Assembly (NCBI RefSeq): GCF_020283565.1
Contig: NC_060063.1
Span: 7,896,563-7,960,562 of the forward strand
Source: Trifolium pratense
Taxonomy: Eukaryota; Streptophyta; Magnoliopsida; Fabales; Fabaceae
Direction of reading: 5' to 3'
DNA: 64,000 bases
Shown here one piece after another: positions 56,015-64,000 of the stretch. The translations under genes and the position numbers were made by a program. How positions within the stretch are numbered: the stretch's first letter is position 1; every line of letters starts with the position of its first letter. A model generated the notes under the pieces. It saw nothing but the letters and a program-made list of their open reading frames with translations, was not told the origin of the DNA and did not search any database.

Positions 56015-59000
56015 GAAGCATTGTTGAGAGCAATCAATGATATTGATGCGAAGTTTTCTGAGGTAAGTTTGACTTTTTGTTCACTTTTACAAATTTTTTT
56101 TATTTGATACATTTTTGTGTGTGTTCTTGTATTAACATCTTTCAATTGAACTATGAAGGAAGCCTCTAGAAATAACCTTCATTCAGGATCTACAGCAACA
56201 ATTGTATTGGTTGCAGATGATAAAATTTTGGTTGCCAATATTGGAGACTCTAAGGCTTTCATTTGCTCTGAAAATTTTCAGTCTCCTAAGGAGGCTAAAG
56301 GTGAGAAAGATTATGAAATATAACCAAACTTTCATTGTTAAAGATATAAGTTTATCATGGCATTATTAGGATATGTATATTATCCGATTGCTCCTTTCTT
56401 TTGTCTGAATATATAAATATTATATTATGTAGGGTTATTATAAGGTGGCCAGCATACTCTTTATTTAAAGGAAACATAACTATAAGGTTGTTAATTTTAA
56501 TATTTTGTTTGTAGCCTCTTTATTAAAGCTGTATAGGCAGACAGAGCGTGATGGTTCTGTTTCTGTGTGGAATCGTGAAAAGTACAGATTAGCATCTTCC
56601 AATGGGTTCACTCATTTTGCAGTGAAGGAATTGACTAGCGATCATCATCCAGACAGAGAGGATGAAAAAACTCGGGTGGAAGCTGCTGGTGGTCAAGTTC
56701 TAAATTGGGGTGGTGTACCTCGCGTAAATGGTCAGTTAGCTATTACACGGGCTATTGGTGATGTGTTCTTTAAAAGGTAGGTTCGATGGAAATTATTTTC
56801 CTAAACTCCAAGCTTATATCAACTTATCAAGTGTACCTGCAGCCTTCTGTCACGTGCAAGGCACTTCATTTTGACATGTAAATTTAAACCAACTCCCACA
56901 CTTGTCTTAAAATTAAATTGCAAAAAGGTAGGGAAGGGAATGTCAGGCTTCAAAATCGAAGCACTAACGCGTGTGGGGCTAACAATTTAAAATATCAGGC
57001 TGACTGGTTTTTCTTTACACTATGTGTTGAAATTGTAACACATTTCTTATAATAATGAACTTTCAACAGTTATGGAGTTATATCTGTACCAGAAGTGACT
57101 GATTGGCAACCTCTAACTGCAAATGATAGCTACTTGGTGGCTGCATCTGATGGAGTCTTTGAGAAGTTGAGTGTGCAAGATGTCTGTGATTTGTTGTGGG
57201 AAGTACACCGTTTTAGTGACATGAGATCAGAGTGCACCTCTTCATCTTCCTATTCATTAGCGGATTTTATTATTAATACTGCCTTAAAAAAGGGCAGTAT
57301 GGACAATATGGCAGCAGTTGTTGTTCCTCTGGAATCTGCTAAATCTTCTGCGAACTCACTTAGAAGAAGCTATACTGAAAATGAGGATGCAGGCTTCCCA
57401 TCATTTGGGCTGCAGGAATCAGCTTACAGAAGCTCAGGTATGTTTCATGGGTTTAAACAATGAACTTCATATCTAGAGTTCCAGACTCTGCGTAAAGATT
57501 TCCTCCCTATGATGGTTGTTAATATTAGCATATCAGTTTATACATAATGAATTGAATGTATATGGTAATATCAACAAGGTTAGGTCCATTTTTTTGGTCA
57601 TTTAACAGGAAATTAATGCAGATACGACGACCCTGATCTCTGAGTGACATGCAATAGCAAGGAGATATATTATATATAATAGGCATGCTATATGTGCTCA
57701 TTCTACTTATAGACAGTTTTACAAAGTTTATCTTTTCTAGATGATACATTTGCCATGCATTTGTGTGTAACAATTCCTTATCTGATGTTTAATTTCGATG
57801 AAAAAAAAACAAATTTTCAAAGGTATATATGCTCTGCCAGAAACTTAAATGATTACCAAAGTTATTTAATTTGGTTGTTCCCTTTTTAGGCTCATGTTTT
57901 TCCTATTGATTCCTACCAACTAACTTATTATCTGGAACTTACTCAGCTAATGATATCACCTCTGATCTATTGCACCTGGAGCACCCTCATTTGCTAGATA
58001 CCAAGTTTAAGCGAATATTGGTATGGCTGTAAGCCATTAGATTTATTATTACTGTTTTCTTCCTTATTTTGTTTATCTCATAAATTTAATATTCCGATGA
58101 AGTTAAGGAATGCATTGATAATGAGCAGACTAATTGTATTCTGTCAATTTTAGCATAAAACTTGTATTATGACAGCATTTTGTTTGGTGGTGGGGTGCAT
58201 GTATTGTGGGCAAAAAAGTTGTATTATTATTTGAGACTAGACAACTAAGTTTTTCTATGCACATAATTTGATTACTAATTTCTCAGTTTTTCACATTCCA
58301 TGTGATGAGATGTATTTTTTGGCTGATTTATTAGCATTTTTGGTTGAAATAAGTTACATCTATTATCATAAAGCAGTTGTTTTCTTTTGAAGTTTCCTTG
58401 CACTGAGATACAGGTGTTAATTTTCAAATTTTGGGAATTTGGTATCTTTATGTGTGTCCGCAAAAATAAATTTTCATCCTTCACTATACACTCTTTTGAT
58501 ATCATAAAGTAATTCATTGGACTTTGAAACAGGCATCCCTCTGGTCAAAATTAACGAATAAATCCTTTTTGGTTTCCTTTTATGATAGGTTGAAGTGAAA
58601 CATGGTGATTTTGGATGTTTTTATTTATCTGAAAATCTTGATGATTCAGTGGATTCTAAGTGGCCTCCCAAAAAAGATGACCGGGAAGACTATTTGTATG
58701 AACTACCCCAGCCTCTACCAGATGCCCTTCACCAACAAGCTGGTAAGCAAAGATGCGATGCTATCTCATTATGTAATCTTTATGGAGTTTTTAGGTTTTT
58801 CTTGATTTACTGTGCTTATCTTACATTTGTTTTTGGTTGAATTTAAGTTATCTCTTGACAATCGTATATACTTTGGTTGATTCCTTTTTTAGCAGTAGAT
58901 GGCCCTGTAATTTTGTACAATGACCAAAACTTTTGCTTTCACCTGAGTTCAACTATCAATCAAGCCAAAGACCAATGCATAAACCCTGAAGGCTTTGCCA

Positions 59001-59085
59001 GTTTTATTGGTCTTCTTGAATCAATTCCTTTAATTGATGCTGGTTCAGATAATGAGTCTTCTGATTATTCGATGCCTGATTCAAG
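56015..59085 (+). pseudogene. Captured protein phosphatase 2C (PP2C) gene fragment, intron-containing
   Basis: Exons at 56015-56062, 56159-56300, 56515-56776, 57070-57437, 57947-58020, 58589-58742 and 58893-59085 join in frame with GT-AG borders. The protein shows PP2C motifs in order: [58 protein letters not shown] and KKGSMDNMAAVVVPL. The first motifs, including the metal-binding DGH, are absent, so the catalytic site is incomplete. It resembles the PP2C51-like plant subgroup in the long C-terminal extension after the PP2C fold (HPHLLDTKFKRIL, KHGDFGCFYLSENL, DQCINPEGFASF). The intact introns show DNA-level capture, not retroposition. A phosphatase is unlikely; a regulatory or fusion transcript is possible. 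Confidence 0.85.
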
Positions 59086-60003
59086 GTAAATTTATCTGCT
59101 TTGAATTCCTATGCAAATAGTACTGCCGAGAAAGAAAGACTTGAGCAAGTGAGGTGTTCGATGATCCCACGTCATTAACCGAGGAGGAGATGTATGAATT
59201 GCGAAACAACTGGGCTACTTGTTTTCTTGACCTGTACAATCCCGAGGTAGATTATGTTGTTTCCGATGATGAGGTTTAGGAGCTAGCTAGTTACAATAGA
59301 TTGACATTAACTAGGATGTTTTGAATTGTAATGACTTGTATTTTGCTTGAATGTTATAACATTTTGGATTGTTTTGGTATTTTGCTTGACTTGTAAGACT
59401 TGGTATTTTATTTGAATTGTAATGACTTTGGTACGTAATTGTATTTTGGTTGAATGTTGAATTTTAATGACTTGGTTGAATGTAATTGTATTTTGGTTGA
59501 ATGTTGAATTGTAATGCTATTTTGGTTTTTTTTAATTACAAAATAGGATTTAAAAATATAAAAAAAAAAAAAAAAACGCAGGATTTTGAAAAAAAAAAAA
59601 AATTAAATATAGTTACTATTTCACATCTGGTGACTTGGTCAGATGTAAAAGGTCCAATTTAATTAAAAAAAAAAATTGGTCAGCTGAAACTTGAGAACAG
59701 AGGTAAAAGGGGATACTTTTACATCTGGCGAATGTCAGATGTAAAAAGCATAAACTTACTACTTCTCGTACGTCTACCTCTGACTTGGGCCAGATGTAAA
59801 AGGGGGTTTTGGCCAGATGTAAAAAGTGTTTTCTGTACTAGTGTCTTTTGAATGTTTTAAGGAATAGTCTTGAGTAGGCATTGTTTTACTCATGCTTAGG
59901 AAAAGAAATTTCAAAAACTTTGATTGATTACAAACCTTTCCTGAGATTTAAAATTTTGAGCTTGTTGAAATATTACCTTTTGTTTGAGGACAAACAAAGT
60001 CCT

Positions 60004-60017
60004 AAGTTGGGGAGATT
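60004..60017 (+). other. Polypurine tract of Athila subfamily A
   Basis: AAGTTGGGGAGATT directly before the 3' LTR; the same tract occurs before the subfamily B LTR. Confidence 0.8.
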
Positions 60018-60177
60018 TGATAAGTGCCCAATTTTAGTTATAATGTTTGATAATTATGAGCACTTACCAATACTTTTATAAAGAAATCTTGATTAAAACC
60101 CCTTTTGGTGTAAATATAATAGAGGAATTGATCCGAAGGCATTTTTTGTTAGGAATGGCTAGAAAAGCAGGTTTTGA

Positions 60178-60462
60178 AGCCTTCGCTCAGCGAAGCCATA
60201 GCGAGCTACAGCGAACTAAATCAGTGGATTAAGGGTCCATGGCGAGCTTCAGCGAGATTCAGCGAGCAGGATAGCAAAATAAACGTTCGCTCAGCGAGAG
60301 ATAGCGAGAGATGGCGAGCACAACCCGGGAGGAAGGGTCTGTTAGCGAGAGATAGCGAGCATCGGCGAACAAAGTGATGAGTCAAGCCTTTTGCTACGTG
60401 TCAAGAAACCCCTTGCTTAAGTAACTAGTTCGCTCAGCGAACGTCATTTCGCTTAGCGAACT
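60178..60462 (+). promoter_or_regulatory. Cluster of TTCGCTNAGCGAA palindromes upstream of the LTR TATA box
   Basis: Perfect palindromes CTTCGCTCAGCGAAG (60181-60195), GTTCGCTCAGCGAAC (60428-60442) and TTCGCTTAGCGAA (60448-60460), with many half sites (AGCGAG, GGCGAGC) between them. They end about 20 bases before CTATAAATAGAG (60479-60490). This placement in U3 suggests protein-binding enhancer sites; the factor is unknown. The same cluster is in both other subfamily A copies. Confidence 0.6.
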
Positions 60463-60478
60463 CCTCTGTCCTGAAAAT

Positions 60479-60490
60479 CTATAAATAGAG
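60479..60490 (+). promoter_or_regulatory. TATA box of the Athila subfamily A LTR
   Basis: CTATAAATAGAG is a near-ideal plant TATA box, about 460 bp into the LTR, defining the U3/R boundary just downstream. Confidence 0.65.
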
Positions 60491-61255
60491 CTCAGAAGCC
60501 ATTTTCTTAGACATAGAGTTTTGTAATAGTTCAGAAATATTAGTAACATTAGTTTTAAGAGTTCTTGAAGGTGGATTCATCATTGTACTTGAGAAATCAA
60601 GAGATGTTCTTCATCCCTTTTTCTTGTAAGTTTACTTTTATCATGTCTAGCTAAATTCCTTTGTTATTGGGATTAGATGTAGTTATTTTGTGAACATGTA
60701 GTCAATTTAATCTTAATATATGTGTTTTCTTTATCAATCATTATAAGTGTTATCTTGTTTTAATTGTCTATTTCTAAAAGATTTGAACAACATAGACATA
60801 TATTGTTTGAATCAAGAGTAAAAGATAATCACTTATTAAACTTCAATGTTTAGACATAGATGTCGAGTTTAGTAATCACGTCAAATATCAGATCTTAATG
60901 CTATTATGTCGATTAATGATTCGAGACATCGAACGTTGATAGAGATAATAGATTTCACGGCGTATTCCGAACACGGATACGTTCGATGTGTGATATGTGA
61001 TAATAATGATTGGTAAATGAAATATATATAGTGAGGTTAATTGATACATGCTAACGAGATAATGAATCTAGTTCCGACAACTTTTTATCATCCGAAAGTT
61101 TAAAAATCCTTTTATCCAATTGCACTTGAATGTTTTCGAAACAAATCTTACAAAAACCCGCACTTAAAATCATGGAAATTGCAAATCAACGTTTGATATC
61201 ACACTAGTCTCTGTGGATACGATATAACGAAAATACTTGCTTTTGTATTTCATCA

Positions 61256-61610
61256 AATGGTTGTACGGATCTTCATGTGACAAACCTGTAAAAGGGTTAG
61301 CATATAACAATTGCAAGAGTCCGGTTTTCATCTCCGTTTGTCTTGCACCTCTGGGAGGCCTTGCAAGATGAGCAAGTCTCCGTGGACTGTTGTGACATGG
61401 CCTTATACCGGCACCTTCGTTACGTGGCGGATCGTCAGCCATCTCTTCGGAGATTGAGGATGTTGAAGAAATAGAAGTTGAAGTTCCTTCTTGCAGCTTC
61501 TTTTGTTTGGCTAGTTGTTTTCTTTTCTTTCTTTGACTATTGTTTCTCCTTGCTGTTCTTTCGATTTCTGGATCAAAAAGTAAATTCTCTGCAGAAATCT
61601 TTCCTCGCAT
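61256..61610 (-). pseudogene. Second Athila gag copy, cut at DPYNHL by an LTR
   Basis: Identical over its length to the first gag copy (ATG at 61610, MRGKISAENLLFDPEIERTA...) down to HEDPYNHL. There it runs into the 3' end of the plus-strand LTR and reads a short chimeric tail. Confidence 0.85.
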
Positions 61611-61731
61611 AAACAGGACAACAATCTAACCAGGCAAGTTAGCGTGCACAAAGGATAATAAATAATAAAAAAGTACAAAATTGCTTAAAACGACAGAAAC
61701 CATAATCAAACTTATCAATATCAAACGCCAG

Positions 61732-61749
61732 TCCCCGGCAACGGCGCCA
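61732..61749 (-). other. Athila primer binding site (tRNA-Asp type), copy 2
   Basis: TGGCGCCGTTGCCGGGGA on the minus strand, two bases from the LTR end. It fits the tRNA-Asp 3' end at all 18 positions by recollection. Confidence 0.85.
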
Positions 61750-61751
61750 TT

Positions 61752-62989
61752 TGATGAAATACAAAAGCAAGTATTTTCGTTATATCGTATCCACAGAGAC
61801 TAGTGTGATATCAAACGTTGATTTGCAATTTCCATGATTTTAAGTGCGGGTTTTTGTAAGATTTGTTTCGAAAACATAAAAGTGCAATTGGATAAAAGGA
61901 TTTTTAAACTTTCGGATGATAAAAAGTTGTCGGAACTAGATTCATTATCTCGTTAGCATGTATCAATTAACCTCACTATATATATTTCATTTACCAATCA
62001 TTATTATCACATATCACACATCGAACGTATCCGTGTTCGGAATACGCCGTGAAATCTATTATCTCTATCAACGTTCGATGTCTCGAATCATTAATCGACA
62101 TAATAGCATTAAGATCTGATATTTGACGTGATTACTAAACTCGACATCTATGTCTAAACATTGAAGTTTAATAAGTGATTATCTTTTACTCTTGATTCAA
62201 ACAATATATGTCTATGTTGTTCAAATCTTTTAGAAATAGACAATTAAAACAAGATAACACTTATAATGATTGATAAAGAAAACACATATATTAAGATTAA
62301 ATTGACTACATGTTCACAAAATAACTACATCTAATCCCAACAACAAAGGAATTTAGCTAGACATGATAAAAGTAAACTTACAAGAAAAAGGGATGAAGAA
62401 CATCTCTTGATTTCTCAAGTACAATGATGAATCCACCTTCAAAAACTCTTAAAACTAATGTTACTAATATTTCTGAACTATTACAAAACTCTATGTCTAA
62501 GAAAATGGCTTCTGAGCTCTATTTATAGATTTTCAGGACAGAGGAGTTCGCTAAGCGAAATGACGTTCGCTGAGCGAACTAGTTACTTAAGCAAGGGGTT
62601 TCTTGACACGTAGCAAAAGGCTTGACTCATCACTTTGTTCGCCGATGCTCGCTATCTCTCGCTAACAGACCCTTCCTCCCGGGTTGTGCTCGCCATCTCT
62701 CGCTATCTTTCGCTGAGCGAACGTTTATTTTGCTATCCTGCTCGCTGAATCTCGCTGAAGCTCGCCATGGACCCTTAATCCACTGATTTAGTTCACTGTA
62801 GCTCGCTATGGCTTCGCTGAGCGAAGGCTTCAAAACCTGCTTTTCTAGCCATTCCTAACAAAAAATGCCTTGGGATCAATTCCTCTATTATATTTACACC
62901 AAAAGGGGTTTTAATCAAGATTTCTTTATAAAAGTATTGGTAAGTGCTCATAATTATCAAACATTATAACTAAAATTGGGCACTTATCA
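61752..62989 (-). repeat. Athila subfamily A LTR, copy 3 (1238 bp, minus strand)
   Basis: Followed by a primer site and gag on one side (61749 and down) and preceded by a polypurine tract and 3' interior on the other (62990-63160). A single LTR thus serves as 3' LTR and 5' LTR, as in a tandem array or a one-LTR circle. Confidence 0.92.
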
Positions 62990-63160
62990 AATCTCCCCAA
63001 CTTAGGACTTTGTTTGTCCTCAAACAAAAGGTAATATTTCAACAAGCTCAAAATTTTAAATCTCAGGAAAGGTTTGTAATCAATCAAAGTTTTTGAAATT
63101 TCTTTTCCTAAGCATGAGTAAAACAATGCCTACTCAAGACTATTCCTTAAAACATTCAAA
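62990..63160 (-). mobile_element. Athila 3' interior with polypurine tract, inverted
   Basis: Reverse complement of 59848-60017. The two together make a palindrome-like arrangement about 3.3 kb across with the gag piece at its centre. Confidence 0.88.
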
Positions 63161-63162
63161 AA

Positions 63163-63737
63163 AAAAAATGAAAGAGGTGGTGCGAAAGGAGGTAGTGAAG
63201 TTGCTTGAAGAAAATGGAGGCCATTATAATGGAGAGAGAACAGCAGCAAAAATTTTGCAGTCAGGATTCTTTTGGCCAAGTTTGTTCAAAGACACTTATG
63301 AACATGCTCGGAGATGTGATAACTGTCAAAGAATAGGTGGAATTTCAAGGCGCAATGAAATGCCACTTCAAAACATGCATGTTGTTGAAGTATTTGATTG
63401 CTGGGGCATTGATTTCATGGGCCCTTTTCCATCATCATTTTCAAATGAATACATTCTTGTGGCAGTAGACTATGTGTCCAAGTGGGTAGAGGCAATTGCG
63501 TCACCAAAAGCTGATGGCAAAACGGTGATAAAATTTCTAAAAAGAAACATTTTCACCCGCTTTGGAACACCTCGTGTGCTTATCAGTGATGGAGGGTCAC
63601 ATTTTTGCAATTCTCCACTAGCAAAAGCACTTGAGCATTATGGAGTCAAGCACAAAGTAGCATCACCATACCATCCTCAGACCAACGGCCAAGCAGAAGT
63701 TTCGAATCGTGAAATAAAGAAAATTCTTGTAAACTGA
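63163..63737 (+). pseudogene. Internally deleted Athila/Gypsy pol: start of reverse transcriptase fused to integrase
   Basis: [14 protein letters not shown] is the first part of Athila reverse transcriptase. It is followed without a gap by [20 protein letters not shown], the integrase H2C2 finger region (H..., CDNCQRIG), then the integrase core with [16 protein letters not shown] (first D), [12 protein letters not shown] (second D) and [17 protein letters not shown] (E). The reverse transcriptase palm and RNase H are gone. Upstream the frame (from 63093) reads through antisense 3' interior, so that ATG is artificial. The frame ends two codons into a tRNA-Thr half. Confidence 0.85.
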
Positions 63738-63770
63738 AGGTCCGCAGTTCGATCCTGCGTGAGGGCACCA
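63726..63770 (+). tRNA. 3' half of tRNA-Thr(TGT) ending in CCA
   Basis: Anticodon loop CTTGTAA (63726-63732, anticodon TGT), 3' anticodon stem ACTGA, variable AGGTC, T stem CGCAG, T loop TTCGATC, T stem CTGCG, acceptor strand TGAGGGC, discriminator A and CCA (63768-63770) are all in exact register. The 5' half is missing, so it is not a functional gene. CCA is not encoded in plant nuclear tRNA genes, so it points to a mature tRNA as source, although a chance CCA is possible. A T run follows at 63776. Confidence 0.72.
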
Positions 63771-63857
63771 ATCACTTTTTTTTAATTTTATATTTTCTTA
63801 TTTTATATAACATTTATACTTTTTTTTTCTTTTTTTTTTTATATTTATTTATTTTTT
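63771..63857. repeat. T-rich low-complexity tract
   Basis: Several T runs separated by ATTT/TATA words between the tRNA half and the next LTR fragment. No feature identified. Confidence 0.6.
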
Positions 63858-64000
63858 TTGATAAAGAAAACACATATATTAAGATTAAATTGACTACATG
63901 TTCACAAAATAACTACATCTAATCCCAACAACAAAGGAATTTAGCTAGACATGATAAAAGTAAACTTACAAGAAACAGGGATGAAGAACATCTCTTGATT
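63858..64000 (-). repeat. Athila subfamily A LTR fragment, copy 4, running off the window
   Basis: Matches 62271-62413 with few differences, same orientation as copy 3. It begins abruptly after the T-rich tract. Confidence 0.85.

Larger units (their letters stand above)
55278..59843 (+). mobile_element. Pack-CACTA element (4566 bp) carrying a PP2C gene fragment
   Basis: Starts CACTAGTACAAATA and ends with the inverse CTGTACTAGTG. The 3-bp duplication TCT lies at 55275-55277 and 59844-59846, as CACTA elements make. Both subterminal regions (about 55310-55530 and 59620-59830) hold repeated CAGATGTAAAA / TTTTACATCTG motifs in both orientations, the presumed transposase-binding sites. No transposase domain is present. 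A short frame ending ...DDEV-stop at 59160-59279 may be a remnant of element coding sequence. The interior is a multi-exon host gene fragment. Confidence 0.9.
53918..60017 (+). mobile_element. Athila subfamily A 3' untranslated interior, split by a CACTA element
   Basis: 53918-55277 and 59844-60017 are the long non-coding 3' part typical of Athila, ending in the polypurine tract AAGTTGGGGAGATT (60004-60017). The CACTA element at 55278-59843 interrupts it, with TCT on both sides. Confidence 0.78.
60018..61255 (+). repeat. Athila subfamily A LTR, copy 2 (1238 bp, plus strand)
   Basis: TGATAAGTGCCCAATTTTAG to TTGTATTTCATCA, preceded by the polypurine tract, so a 3' LTR. Its end joins directly to gag of the opposite orientation (AATGGTTGTACGG), with no unrelated spacer. 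Confidence 0.92.

Noticed and set aside
63093..63162. The long frame apparently starting at 63093 as the true integrase start
   Set aside because: The first ~23 codons are the reverse complement of the Athila 3' non-coding interior (59848-59920), so that ATG is accidental.
63726..63770. A functional tRNA-Thr gene with a Pol III terminator
   Set aside because: The 5' half with the A box and acceptor partner strand is missing and replaced by integrase coding sequence.
1..64000. Horizontal transfer or bacterial-type defence or biosynthetic cluster
   Set aside because: All coding signals are plant genes or plant transposable elements with introns, tRNA primer sites and target duplications of known eukaryotic types.

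Overview
The window is plant nuclear DNA. It is AT-rich, its genes are split by GT-AG introns, and most of it is transposable elements. The element families (a SIRE/Maximus-type Copia element with an env-like extension, Athila-type Gypsy elements with a tRNA-Asp primer site, many SINEs, MULE and hAT miniature elements) and the gene content fit a dicot, most likely a temperate legume of the Medicago/Trifolium/Pisum kind. The species is an inference; the sequence alone does not prove it.

The left part (1-20.5 kb) holds the only two apparently complete host genes, in convergent orientation. One (883-11153, +) is a ten-exon gene for a DUF676-type alpha/beta hydrolase of 428 residues. The other (13418-20339, -) is a ten-exon gene for a plastid inositol-monophosphatase-like enzyme of the IMPL1 type, 361 residues. 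All exon junctions join in frame by hand. Their introns carry insertions: a complete 1.85 kb non-autonomous Copia element with 5-bp target duplications, two MULE-type elements with 9-bp duplications, SINEs, Copia scraps and a nested foldback element.

The middle (20.5-42 kb) is a patchwork of elements. It contains a 2.07 kb solo Gypsy LTR that splits a 63-bp/21-codon repeat array, several hAT-type elements with 8-bp duplications, a LINE pseudogene, a small Copia derivative with a minisatellite, a three-exon orphan encoding most of a SPOC domain, and a decayed hAT transposase sitting in an older Gypsy LTR.

The right part (42-64 kb) is a retrotransposon pile-up. A SIRE-like Copia element keeps its 5' LTR, gag, pol and the start of an env-like frame; the pol stop is UAG followed by CAG UUA, a known leaky-stop context. 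It is cut off by an Athila-type gag on the opposite strand. The rest is built from Athila pieces: three full 1238-bp LTRs of one subfamily in both orientations, one 1271-bp LTR of a second, inverted LTR fragments, an env-like C-terminal frame and a rearranged RT/integrase piece. A 4.57 kb CACTA element carrying seven exons of a host PP2C gene sits inside an Athila 3' region. At the far right an integrase fragment runs directly into the 3' half of a tRNA-Thr(TGT), complete to a CCA tail.

The most interesting signals are the tRNA-half/integrase chimera, the inverted Athila LTR junctions, the PP2C-carrying CACTA element, the leaky-stop env-like extension, and clusters of TTCGCTNAGCGAA palindromes in two different LTR families. 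No bacterial-type system, CRISPR array or complete novel host gene cluster was seen.
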